20,489 bases of DNA, taken from Bacteroidales bacterium (GTDB lineage: Bacteria; Bacteroidota; Bacteroidia; Bacteroidales; F082). A program made the position numbers and the translations under genes. Positions 1 through 7,320 of the stretch are shown here, in pieces. The stretch is from contig JAFRRE010000168.1 in assembly GCA_017428285.1 (NCBI GenBank), forward strand, positions 1-20,489, in the 5' to 3' direction. Every line of letters starts with the position of its first letter. The stretch's first letter is position 1. The notes beneath the pieces were generated by a model. The model was not told the DNA's origin and searched no databases. It saw only the letters and a program-made list of their open reading frames with translations.

Positions 1-1511
1 GTGACGCGCATGGCGGTCAGGTTGATGGTGCTTCCTCCTAGGATGAAGCTGAGATTCAGCCTCGGTTCCCAAGCGAAATGATGATAACCCTTATTCAGGA
101 AACTATTCGCCCTCAAACCCACGGAGCCATTGAACCAGCTGCCGAACTTCAGTTTGTTGTCCAAATATAGCGAGTTGTCGAACACGCTCGAAATGTCTGG
201 CAAGTTGGTTTCTGAGAAGCTGCTGGTGAAGTGGTTGGGACGGTAGTTGAGATAGGAAGTTTGCAGGCCATATTCCAAGGTGTAGGCATTGCCGACAAAG
301 AGTTTCCAATCGGAGCGGAGCGAGACATCACTAACCCGCGAAGAAGTCTTGACAAAGAAATCGGTCGTGTCAACGGCATTTCTAAGGTAGGCCTTCATGT
401 TGTTCTTCAGGCGGTATTGCGTGAACGACAGTGTGTTGGCCATGAAAAGCCGTGAGCTGACCGCGCTGTTCCATTGTCCCGAGATGAGCAGATTGCCCCA
501 GATGTTGCCGATGCTGTTGCGCTCGATGTCGCCGTTCTCCCTCTTGTTCTTCCAGATGCGCATGTAGTCATCGCCTTCGTAGATGTTGAAAGCGAAGCTG
601 TTTTTGGCATCGGGTGCCCAAGTGTATTTGGCGTTGATGTCGTGGAAGCCGTAGGCAATGTTGTAGTCTTGTCCGCCCTGCTCTTTGCTGATTTGGCTGG
701 CAATGTAAAGGAGTGCTTCCGTGAGGGTCTTGCGGCCTGTGATGATGAAGCTGGAGTTTTTCAGCCCGCCAGGACCTTCCACGGCAAACGCCAAGTCGGT
801 GAGGCCTGCGCTGAGCGAGCCTTTCAGCTTGGTCGGGTCGCCTTTCTTGGCGGTGAGGTCGACGATGGAAGACAACTTGCCGCCATAGCGGGCAGGAAAG
901 CCGCCTTTGTAGATGTCCATCGTGTTGATCATCTCGGAGTTGAACACCGACATAAAGCCGCCCAAGTGGTTGACATAGATAAGCGGCACATTGTCGAGCA
1001 TGTAAAGGTTCTCTCCAGGATTGCCACCACGCACAATCATCAGGCTGGAGGCTTCAGTAGCCGCCTCGATGCCAGGCAGTTGTTGCGCCGCCTTGATGAT
1101 GTCGGGGCGACTGCCGAGGGTGGGCAGTTGGTCGATGCTCTTGGCATTGAGGGTTAGTGTGTTGAAGTTTGTTCTTCGCTCAATGCGAGAGGCACTGACC
1201 TCGACGGATTGAAGGGTTTCAGTCAAAGGTTTCAAATGGATTTGCAAAGGCTGGTCGGCTTGGTCCACCTTGATGCACTTTTCTTCGTAGCCTATGCATG
1301 AAATGCAAAGTGTGGCAGGCAACTCGATGGCAAGGTTGAAATAGCCTTTCTGGTCGGTGGCCACGCCTCGGCTGCGGTCTTGAAGAAAGACATGGGCCCC
1401 GATGATGTGCTCGCCATCGTGAGCATCGCTGACAAAACCTGAAACATGGATTTGTTGGGCTTGGGCAAAAAGAGAAGCGAAAAGGCAGATTAGAAAAAAG
1501 GTCTTCTTCAT
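1..1511 (-). CDS. TonB-dependent outer-membrane receptor, C-terminus cut off by window edge
   Basis: The frame is open from the ATG at 1511 to the window edge, giving 503 visible codons with no stop, so the C-terminal barrel lies outside. A signal peptide covers about residues 1-18. A carboxypeptidase-regulatory-like beta-sandwich follows at about 21-95 (VSGFVSDAHDGEHIIGAHVF, then GVATDQKGYF). The plug domain spans about 110-225, with RPDIIKAAQQLPGIEA, the MIVRGGNPGEN stretch, MLDNVPL and GGFPARYGGKLSS. The first barrel strands come after that. Such receptors import large or scarce substrates across the outer membrane using TonB-ExbBD energy; the substrate cannot be read from this sequence. 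The gene starts 6 bp after the DUF4249 lipoprotein gene, so the two are almost surely co-transcribed and probably form one surface complex. There is no adjacent SusD gene, so this is not a classical SusCD pair. Confidence 0.93.
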   Translation of the reverse strand, partial: MKKTFFLICLFASLFAQAQQIHVSGFVSDAHDGEHIIGAHVFLQDRSRGVATDQKGYFNLAIELPATLCISCIGYEEKCIKVDQADQPLQIHLKPLTETLQSVEVSASRIERRTNFNTLTLNAKSIDQLPTLGSRPDIIKAAQQLPGIEAATEASSLMIVRGGNPGENLYMLDNVPLIYVNHLGGFMSVFNSEMINTMDIYKGGFPARYGGKLSSIVDLTAKKGDPTKLKGSLSAGLTDLAFAVEGPGGLKNSSFIITGRKTLTEALLYIASQISKEQGGQDYNIAYGFHDINAKYTWAPDAKNSFAFNIYEGDDYMRIWKNKRENGDIERNSIGNIWGNLLISGQWNSAVSSRLFMANTLSFTQYRLKNNMKAYLRNAVDTTDFFVKTSSRVSDVSLRSDWKLFVGNAYTLEYGLQTSYLNYRPNHFTSSFSETNLPDISSVFDNSLYLDNKLKFGSWFNGSVGLRANSFLNKGYHHFAWEPRLNLSFILGGSTINLTAMRV

Positions 1512-1517
1512 GGCGGG

Positions 1518-2450
1518 TTAGTCTTCGGGGTTGATGAAAATGGTGTCGCAGGTCATGGGGGCGATGGCGGCAAACAAGCCAAGGCCATTCTCCACATTAC
1601 TGTAAAGATTGATGGGGGTGATGACGCCGAGGAAGAGATTGGTGTAGGCGTCGGGTTCATCGAAGGCGGTTTGGCACTTCAGATAGCGATATGCCGACTC
1701 GGAAATACCGTGCATACTAACAACAATATAGCCTGTTCGGGTATATGCTCCTGTAGATTGTCCACTGAAGCCGTACCCATTGATACCTGTATTTACTTTG
1801 AGTGTATAAACCGTGTCTCGAATGATTTCGTTACTGAACAAAAGCAGGCTGGAACCTTCATTGAGCAACACAGGGTCGTCGGTGTTGATGGAGGTGCCAA
1901 TATGGCTAGTGATTATGCCCATGCCGCCAGCGTCATACTTATACTTAAAAAAAGCTTCTATATTGGCTTTATAATAGGATTTTCGGTTAGGGTTGTTATT
2001 AAATGTGACCAGCACAGCCGCACAGGGATTGCTTTCGTCGTTAACGGTGGCGTTTTCCATAATCTCCACATGGGTCACCACAGGCTTCTCGGGCATCTCG
2101 GTTTTGGCAAAGAGCGTGTCGTAGCCAGGGATAATGACCTTGCAGGCATATTCGTGTAAAGCCTCGGCGATGGTTTCACCGACATATAGTCCTTCACCCT
2201 CGTGTTGTAGTTGTTCGGCAAACTGTCCGTCCACATAAAGCAGCACTTCAGCATCGGTACAGGCAGTAGGATGCACCGAGTCAAGACACTCGGCAAAAGA
2301 GACCTGTGCCCACACGGGCTGGCCTTCCTGTAGCACAGCGTTCAAAGTAGGTTGAGGGTCAAAATCAGGTCGCTCGTAGTTGCTGACCTGCTTGCGGCAG
2401 CCACTAAGGGCTAGCGCAGCAATAAGGAAAAGAATGATACTATTTTTCAT
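1518..2450 (-). CDS. DUF4249-family lipoprotein, partner of the adjacent TonB-dependent receptor
   Basis: A 310-aa lipoprotein. The N-terminus is a short charged stretch, a hydrophobic core and a lipobox ending ALSGC with Cys18. The mature start (YERPDFDPQPTLNAVLQEG), the strand-rich region with ADVLLYVDG-like pattern (AEVLLYVDGQ) and a later GYDTLFAKTEMPEKP motif match the DUF4249 pattern of Bacteroidetes as I know it. The family has no assigned biochemical function. Its members usually sit beside TonB-dependent receptors with a carboxypeptidase-like N-terminal domain, exactly as here, so an accessory surface role in uptake is inferred. I chose the ATG at 2450 rather than a TTG two codons upstream, because the ATG gives a normal signal peptide and a 6-bp gap after the preceding stop. 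Confidence 0.85.
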   Translation of the reverse strand: MKNSIILFLIAALALSGCRKQVSNYERPDFDPQPTLNAVLQEGQPVWAQVSFAECLDSVHPTACTDAEVLLYVDGQFAEQLQHEGEGLYVGETIAEALHEYACKVIIPGYDTLFAKTEMPEKPVVTHVEIMENATVNDESNPCAAVLVTFNNNPNRKSYYKANIEAFFKYKYDAGGMGIITSHIGTSINTDDPVLLNEGSSLLLFSNEIIRDTVYTLKVNTGINGYGFSGQSTGAYTRTGYIVVSMHGISESAYRYLKCQTAFDEPDAYTNLFLGVITPINLYSNVENGLGLFAAIAPMTCDTIFINPED

Positions 2451-2456
2451 GATCAA

Positions 2457-3014
2457 TTATTTTTGCCATTTCTTCGGCCCGCCGAAGCGGATGTTGAGGC
2501 CAAACGAGTGTGTGCTCAACTTATTACGACCGTAATCGAATTCATAGAAAAGGCCAAAATGCTTTGAAAACGCATTAATGGCAACTCCAACTCCAATGGA
2601 GTAATCATAAGTTGTTCCATGTATAACGTAAGAAACACCATTAGGGAAGGTGGTTCCTGCTCCTATTTTTCCAATTGCATATAGGTCTATATAATAAAAT
2701 GAAGGCTTGATGACGGCGGGTAACAAGTGTGCTTTCCCTTCTGCACCATAGCTTAAAGAAACGGGGTAGTTCTTGTGATCCCCGTTACCAATTGGGATAA
2801 TCAAAGCCTTGCAAAACACGCCTACTTCCAAGAAATCATTATAGCCGTATAAGAATTCGGCTTTAGGGCCGATGTAGTTGTTTGTAGTTTGGTTAAATCC
2901 AGAAAGGCTAAGATTGAACTGCCCTTTTATGAAAGGTTTGGCACTTGAAGTGCTTTGTGCAAAAGCGAGGCTCGTGCTGAACAAGAATAATACTGTAAAA
3001 ACTGATTTTCTCAT
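2457..3014 (-). CDS. small outer-membrane beta-barrel-like secreted protein
   Basis: 185 aa with a clear signal peptide (MRKSVFTVLFLFSTSLAFAQ, cleavage after the second-last Ala). The mature part alternates polar and hydrophobic or aromatic residues in short strands, for example IKGQFNLSLSG, AEFLYGYNDFLEVGVF, DYSIGVGVAINAF and FGLFYEFDYG. It ends in a strand (HSFGLNIRFGG) typical of eight- to ten-stranded outer-membrane barrels. The fold is inferred from this pattern; no named family is recognised. It lies directly before the DUF4249 gene with a 6-bp gap and follows a strong hairpin, so it is likely the first gene of the envelope operon ending with the TonB-dependent receptor. Confidence 0.75.
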   Translation of the reverse strand: MRKSVFTVLFLFSTSLAFAQSTSSAKPFIKGQFNLSLSGFNQTTNNYIGPKAEFLYGYNDFLEVGVFCKALIIPIGNGDHKNYPVSLSYGAEGKAHLLPAVIKPSFYYIDLYAIGKIGAGTTFPNGVSYVIHGTTYDYSIGVGVAINAFSKHFGLFYEFDYGRNKLSTHSFGLNIRFGGPKKWQK

Positions 3015-3031
3015 TTATTTGAATGTTGAAA

Positions 3032-3061
3032 GTTTTGGCGGGCCGTACAGCCCGCCAAAAC
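3032..3061 (-). terminator. perfect 12-bp hairpin, probable terminator or attenuator
   Basis: GTTTTGGCGGGC (3032-3043) and its exact reverse complement GCCCGCCAAAAC (3050-3061) enclose a 6-nt loop. The hairpin begins 10 bp past the stop of the 359-aa lipoprotein and lies 18 bp before the next start on the same strand. On the minus strand only three T residues follow the stem's last C, so termination is likely but may be partial, letting some transcription continue into the receptor operon. Confidence 0.7.
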
Positions 3062-3070
3062 AATTTGTCA

Positions 3071-4150
3071 TTATAACGGGAAAATAAGCTTGGGCGTATC
3101 TAATGTACTTGACCAACCTGAGAATGTATTGATTGTAAAACCAGCAGCAACATTGGGGTTTTCAAGCATCGTACAGCTATATACCGTTGTCGAATACCCA
3201 CTACCTGTTCCATTTCTGTGGTAATTGGTTACACCATTTAATGGAACATTCCAACTCGAACTTATGTCGTATGAAGTACTTCTTTGGCATCCATACCAAA
3301 TACCAGCAACTCTATGATAAGGAACAATAAGTGTCTCGTATGTAAGAAGATACACATAAACTCCCGCACCCTCATCATAAAAGCCAACCACCTGAGCCTG
3401 TGATTTCGTCACATTCCTATTCGCTTCCGAGTAAAGCCAATTTTGGTGCGTAATCCTTTGGGAAATGTATGATTTATAAGTATTCGTATTGGCTTCTTCC
3501 CATTGACTATCTTCGGTGTATGGATAATCTTTCTTTCGTGTTTGCTTAGAATTATTATGTGTATCTACAATAAATTCTTTGGGAAGAATCTTTTCTGTGT
3601 CAAAATAGGTCAGTCTTTCATCTTGACGTTGATTATCATAATGAGTAATTGCATTCAAAACGCTAACATTGTCGGATTTACTCCATATAGTACCTTCATT
3701 AAATGCTTTAACACACATATCACCAATTTTCAGTATTTGTTTCTCGTTAACCAGATAGTTAAATGGCGTTTCTTCCAAGTAACTGCTCAAATACTTGTCA
3801 CCACCTTCTTCTCTGATATAGAAGTATTGGGAATTTTCTTTCACGAAATCATAGATGTCTTGATCGGAATTGATACCCTTAGCTTCAAGATCTTCAAGGA
3901 GTTCATTACATTTTGTCGCATACGACTTGAAGCCTTGTTGCTGTTCCCATTCTCGGCGTTCTGTTTCGCTCATGGCGAGCACCATTTGCTGAGTTTCAAG
4001 AAATTCCTCGGCAGAATTGAAATGCAACATGCCACTTACTGAAGCTTGTGGCGTAAATGCTACGTTTTCCGTCTTTTCTTTTTTGCATCCCACTAAGAGG
4101 ACAAATGCTGCCATAACGATGGCAAACATGGTAAATCTTTTAGTTGTCAT
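3071..4150 (-). CDS. 359-aa lipoprotein of unknown function
   Basis: The N-terminus is a signal peptide with lipobox LLVGC (Cys22) followed by KKEK, a charged stretch seen in Bacteroidetes lipoproteins sent to the cell surface. Residues of about 40-110 look helical and charged (NSAEEFLETQQMVLAMSETE), resembling the leader region of Bacteroides lipoproteins with no known function. The C-terminal third is rich in Tyr, Ser, Thr and Asn with short strands (GVYVYLLTYETLIVPYHRVA) and contains two cysteines. I do not recognise a characterised family; a Bacteroides-only DUF is possible but I cannot confirm one. It is followed by a strong hairpin and preceded by about 460 bp without a gene, so it may be a single-gene transcript. 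Export and lipidation are well supported; function is not. Confidence 0.75.
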   Translation of the reverse strand: MTTKRFTMFAIVMAAFVLLVGCKKEKTENVAFTPQASVSGMLHFNSAEEFLETQQMVLAMSETERREWEQQQGFKSYATKCNELLEDLEAKGINSDQDIYDFVKENSQYFYIREEGGDKYLSSYLEETPFNYLVNEKQILKIGDMCVKAFNEGTIWSKSDNVSVLNAITHYDNQRQDERLTYFDTEKILPKEFIVDTHNNSKQTRKKDYPYTEDSQWEEANTNTYKSYISQRITHQNWLYSEANRNVTKSQAQVVGFYDEGAGVYVYLLTYETLIVPYHRVAGIWYGCQRSTSYDISSSWNVPLNGVTNYHRNGTGSGYSTTVYSCTMLENPNVAAGFTINTFSGWSSTLDTPKLIFPL

Positions 4151-4613
4151 GATAATAAAGTTTTAATGTGTTAGTAAATCGGTGATTAATTATTTGAAAA
4201 ATAATTTGTTACTGCAAAATCACCATAATCTCATTTTCATTAGATGGTATAAAGGTGAAGTTGCAGTTGTTTGAAATAAAGAGCATTTCAGCTCTCACTG
4301 CCGCATGATATTTCTCTCCAAGCACGGCTCTCATGGCTTGAAGAGTTGCAAACAATTTTATTCATATCTTCTTTTATTAATCATTATATTTTTTTCTAAA
4401 ACATCCAACACTAATTATGCTTTAATTCATTTCCTGCATTTCAATTCTTTCCTTCTTTTTCGATCGGAACCCTTCGTCATTCTAACACAATGTGGTTTGA
4501 TTCCATTATGTATCTTGTTACGTATACTTATTCGCTTGATGTATTACAAAATTATGCATCCAGTTAGCTAGCATTTCTTTTGAGTCATGATATTAATAAA
4601 CGCGATTTGTTTC
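4151..4613. other. AT-rich intergenic region, no supported gene
   Basis: Both strands are broken up by stops. The longest open frames (88 codons on plus at 4305-4571, and 41 codons on minus at 4209-4334) have no signal peptide logic, family resemblance or good start context. A short AT hairpin sits at 4188-4206 (AATTATTT / AAATAATT, 3-nt loop) just upstream of the lipoprotein start at 4150. A TGATTTTG on the minus strand at about 4214-4221 differs in one base from a Bacteroidetes -7 box and has no convincing -33 partner. Confidence 0.5.
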
Positions 4614-5003
4614 TTAATTGAGCACATCATCCCTCACTTCTATTATTCCATTCAGATACGCTTTCTTAAACTCCACCAACCGTCGATAAGCTATAGGCAG
4701 TTCGATTTGGTTAGCAATCATAACCGACCACTTACGGCTATTATATCGCTTAACCATAGACACATAATCCAAGTTTACCAAATGGTTCCTGCCTATTTTT
4801 GAAAACCGAAGGTTTTGTAGTTTTTCCTCCATTTGTAAAAGGGAACAAGAGGAATCCAATTGCCGGCCATTTTCCAAAAACAAAATGCAATAAAAACCAA
4901 TACATTCCACATAAAGTATTTTTGCCATAGATACCTTTGTCAATCCCTTTCGGGTCTTTACAATCATTGTTGTTGCTTTAAGACTGAATTTGTTCTCTTC
5001 CAT
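4614..5003 (-). CDS. stand-alone LytTR DNA-binding domain transcription regulator
   Basis: 129 aa, almost all one LytTR domain (about residues 12-115). Visible hallmarks are the opening MIVKTRKGLTKVSMAKILYV strand pattern, then YVECIGFYCILFLENGR, the central FSKIGRNHLVNLDYVSMVKR block and the closing ELPIAYRRLVEFKKAYL. LytTR domains bind promoter direct repeats through beta strands and usually form the output of LytR/AlgR response regulators. No receiver domain, membrane segment or kinase gene is present here, so its signal is unknown. The ATG at 5003 is preferred to the GTG one codon earlier. It lies 79 bp downstream of two unknown lipoprotein genes on the same strand and may be transcribed with them, so a local regulatory role is inferred. 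Confidence 0.9.
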   Translation of the reverse strand: MEENKFSLKATTMIVKTRKGLTKVSMAKILYVECIGFYCILFLENGRQLDSSCSLLQMEEKLQNLRFSKIGRNHLVNLDYVSMVKRYNSRKWSVMIANQIELPIAYRRLVEFKKAYLNGIIEVRDDVLN

Positions 5004-5082
5004 CACATTATCTTGTCTTGATTATTATTACTTAGTTTTTAGTGGTTTAAAGTTGGTTATATTCACATCAACCCTTCGTTTA

Positions 5083-5706
5083 TTAATATGGCAAATGCAC
5101 ATAAATTACCCGAAGCTTATATTCTTTGCCGAACCGCTTCACATATTGACGTACTTGGCGCAAGTGCCGTTTTGTATAGTAGCGTGAACTGCTGGGCCAA
5201 ATTACCATGAGGGTGTAATCAAATTTTTGGGTTTCCTCCAAGAGTTGTTGCTTTTCTTGTTCAGTGGCCACAAGAAAATGAATATCATTGTGGAAATTCA
5301 CTTGAGGATTGACATACCCATTCACCAGCTCATATTTGCTTGCAATAGGTATATTTTCAAAGATTTCAAGATATTTTGCATTGCCCATACAAATCTCATA
5401 GCCACCGACAATGTGTCCGCTCGAATCATACATTCGTGTTTGGATAAGGGAATAGGTTCCTCTTTGAGCACTTTGTAAGTTGAGGTAGTAATTCTCATTA
5501 TACTTCAAACTATCATCATATTGTACATCAAACTCAAATTGAGCATGAAAACAGGTAGGTAAGAATTTGTCAATATGATGTACCTGTTCCTTCCCAATTC
5601 CTGAAAATGGCATTACCACCATATCCCATAACACTTCGTGTGGTATGCGACAACTATGTAAAGATACGGTGGTAATTGCCATAAGCATAAAAAGCTTCTT
5701 TCTCAT
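5083..5706 (-). CDS. 207-aa lipoprotein of unknown function
   Basis: The start has a Lys/Arg-rich N-terminus, a hydrophobic core and a lipobox-like LHSC with Cys19, so it is probably lipidated. The mature protein is rich in Tyr, His and Phe. Its C-terminal end is strongly basic (RYYTKRHLRQVRQYVKRFGK). No known family is recognised. The start lies only 2 bp after the stop of the 220-aa lipoprotein gene, so the two form one transcription unit, and the LytTR regulator follows 79 bp later. The His at position -2 of the lipobox is unusual, which slightly lowers confidence in lipidation. The reading frame itself is well supported by the tight spacing. Confidence 0.7.
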   Translation of the reverse strand: MRKKLFMLMAITTVSLHSCRIPHEVLWDMVVMPFSGIGKEQVHHIDKFLPTCFHAQFEFDVQYDDSLKYNENYYLNLQSAQRGTYSLIQTRMYDSSGHIVGGYEICMGNAKYLEIFENIPIASKYELVNGYVNPQVNFHNDIHFLVATEQEKQQLLEETQKFDYTLMVIWPSSSRYYTKRHLRQVRQYVKRFGKEYKLRVIYVHLPY

Positions 5707-5708
5707 GC

Positions 5709-6371
5709 TTAGAATGATTGTACATTAACTAATGTTGTCCCATTTTGTGAGTAAATGCAACTTACCGGATAAGTTCCTTCTTTAATTATGATGTCATTCT
5801 TTCCAAAAGCAGCAGATGCTTGGCTGCCAATTGAGAAATCTTCTGGAACATAGAAATTTCCATCGGCCGCAACAAAACAAGACTGTATAAAATTCAAGCC
5901 CATTATTGTGTCATTAAATAGCGCTGCTTGAAATAATCTCACACCGTCATCATACTCGTCTTTTGAAAGCAGATAATCATCAGATACTTTTAAGAAAACC
6001 TCTCCATCTTTTGAATGTAGGCAAATTCCCGGGCATGGTCCACATGGATTGCTATAATTACAAGTTTCAAATAATACAGGATCTCTACCTGTATGAGCTA
6101 CAATCCATTTCCATATTGCTTCTATAATGCCTGTATTACTGCTTTTGCCGAGAGTGTTGACGTATTCATGATAGTAAAAGCAAATCATGTCATCAATATT
6201 TTCACGGGTAACCTCAGGTACATTGGGACATTGTTCATCTTCCATATCGTGAAGACAATCGGATTCTGTGCTAGCCGCAAACTCTTTGTCTTTACTGCAA
6301 GATAGAATGATAGTTGTTGATAATGCGATTATCACCATACAGATAATAGAAATGATTTTAATTTTTTTCAT
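5709..6371 (-). CDS. 220-aa cysteine-containing lipoprotein of unknown function
   Basis: A long hydrophobic signal sequence ends in lipobox IILSC (Cys25) followed by SKDKEF. The mature protein carries two Cys near the start (DCLHDMEDEQC) and a compact CNYSNPCGPCPGIC cluster around residue 105. There are further single cysteines (ICFYY, QSCF, SCIY), suggesting disulfides or metal binding. The C-terminal part is strand-like (GKNDIIIKEGTYPVSCIY). I do not recognise the family. It is the first gene of a unit with the 207-aa lipoprotein (2-bp gap) and possibly the LytTR gene. The ATG at 6371 opens the signal peptide directly, so the start is secure. Confidence 0.72.
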   Translation of the reverse strand: MKKIKIISIICMVIIALSTTIILSCSKDKEFAASTESDCLHDMEDEQCPNVPEVTRENIDDMICFYYHEYVNTLGKSSNTGIIEAIWKWIVAHTGRDPVLFETCNYSNPCGPCPGICLHSKDGEVFLKVSDDYLLSKDEYDDGVRLFQAALFNDTIMGLNFIQSCFVAADGNFYVPEDFSIGSQASAAFGKNDIIIKEGTYPVSCIYSQNGTTLVNVQSF

Positions 6372-6629
6372 GATGTTGATGTTTGTGTAATTAAATTTGT
6401 ACTTGGTTGGATATTTTTATTGTCTTTGCCACGTAATATGCTTGATACACCAAGGGTATTGACCCTCTGTTTATAGTTCGTCTTGTTTTACTTTGAGTGC
6501 TTCAAGAGTTACGCGATCTTTCAAAAAGCAATCTCTTTTTAGCACCTTTGTTTTATGTATTGCCTCTCACTGGAGGCTTTACTTGATGATTTTGTTCTTC
6601 CCTTTCATAGCATTATAGTTTTTCTCAGA
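6372..6629. other. intergenic region with two weak hairpins
   Basis: 258 bp between the 129-aa gene and the 220-aa lipoprotein gene, with no supported ORF. Two small inverted repeats are visible: AGGGT/ACCCT (6453-6466, 4-nt loop) and GCCTC/GAGGC (6562-6577, 6-nt loop). Neither has a proper T-tract on the minus strand, so neither is called a terminator. No clear TAnnTTTG box was found for the 6371 gene. Confidence 0.4.
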
Positions 6630-7019
6630 TTAATCCGTTACCGTAAATTCACCATAATACACATCCCCATTGGAGAGTGTAAAAGTGACAATGTAATTCC
6701 CTTCATTGGGAATGTAGACCTGCAAACCATTCGGTGTAAGCACCGAAAGGCACTGTACTGAAGCACCAGCGGCCGTGGCAACTTCCACTGAGACTTGTCC
6801 AAGATTTTCATTAAATACCACTGTAAGCACATGACCATTTATAGTAGGTGTAATAGCATTACTTTTATCAAGGCCTCCATATGTTATTATCTCTTTAAAA
6901 ACAAGGATTAAATCGTCTCCTTCCTTTTTGTTTTCCATTCTGGCCTCGCCGTGGGCGTAGCACAATGCTCCTGAAAGGATGAAGCAGAGCATCAGAATCA
7001 TTTCTTTTAATTTGTACAT
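6630..7019 (-). CDS. small secreted protein, DUF3244-like beta-sandwich
   Basis: 129 aa with an N-terminal signal peptide; the hydrophobic core (MILMLCFILSGALCYA) is cleaved at about residue 22. The mature part is one small beta-rich domain: ITPTINGHVLTVVFNENLGQ, then VSVEVATAAGASVQ, and a final YIVTFTLSNGDVYYGEFTV strand pair. The layout, with a hydrophobic N-strand, two polar strands and a last strand of the type 'Y.V.FTLSNG..Y.G.F.V', resembles the short DUF3244-type periplasmic domains of Bacteroides. That family has no known function, and the assignment is by eye. A -7 box with a -33 partner is visible upstream, so it probably has its own promoter. Confidence 0.72.
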   Translation of the reverse strand: MYKLKEMILMLCFILSGALCYAHGEARMENKKEGDDLILVFKEIITYGGLDKSNAITPTINGHVLTVVFNENLGQVSVEVATAAGASVQCLSVLTPNGLQVYIPNEGNYIVTFTLSNGDVYYGEFTVTD

Positions 7020-7066
7020 AGTTTTGTGATTTTAAAGTTGAAATTTTTTGCTTAAGCTTTCTGCGA

Positions 7067-7101
7067 CAAAAGTAGAGTATCGCTAAAACATAAATCACAA
7101 A
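7067..7101 (-). promoter_or_regulatory. candidate Bacteroidetes promoter for the 129-aa secreted protein
   Basis: On the minus strand TACTTTTG (7067-7074) matches the -7 consensus TAnnTTTG exactly, and TTTG (7098-7101) lies 23 nt upstream as a -33 element, slightly longer than usual. The resulting leader before the ATG at 7019 would be about 40 nt. Confidence 0.6.
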
Positions 7102-7256
7102 ACCACGCTGGAGAAATGTTGGAATCTTTTAATATCAGGGGGGGGGTAGCTGATAATCAACAAGTTACAAAACAACCAAACAGGACAATTGTCAGGGTTT
7201 TCCAAAAAATTTCCAACATTCCAACCCAAAAGCAAATGAAATACAACCCACAAGAA
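7102..7256. other. gene-free spacer containing a nine-G run
   Basis: No ORF is supported on either strand. The one striking element is an uninterrupted run of nine G at 7138-7146 inside otherwise AT-rich sequence. It lies about 40 bp upstream of the -33 box of the 129-aa gene and about 115 bp past the terminator of the TPR regulator gene. Confidence 0.5.
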
Positions 7257-7258
7257 CC

Positions 7259-7283
7259 AAAAACCCCGCTCTGAAGGCGGGGT
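7259..7283 (-). terminator. Rho-independent terminator of the TPR/winged-helix regulator gene
   Basis: On the minus strand ACCCCGC (7283-7277) pairs with GCGGGGT (7269-7263) around a 7-nt loop and is followed by a T run (five T from 7263 to 7259). It begins 37 bp after the stop codon at 7321. Confidence 0.85.
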
Positions 7284-7320
7284 CAGATAGAGTCATTTTC
7301 TTTTTAACAAGGTGCCAAAA

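Noticed and set aside
474..1157. 227-codon open frame on the plus strand
   Set aside because: It is the antisense shadow of the TonB-dependent receptor, whose minus-strand frame has a signal peptide and recognisable plug motifs.
4209..4334. 41-codon minus-strand frame whose end vaguely resembles the 129-aa secreted protein
   Set aside because: The similarity is limited to a few nucleotides (ACCATAAT region) and a short strand; not enough for a gene or pseudogene call.
4305..4571. 88-codon plus-strand frame with hydrophobic stretches
   Set aside because: The composition follows the AT-rich background; there is no promoter, no family signal and no neighbour in the same direction.
6562..6577. 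GCCTC/GAGGC hairpin downstream of the 129-aa gene
   Set aside because: It has only 5 bp and no T run on the transcribed strand, so a terminator call is not supported.
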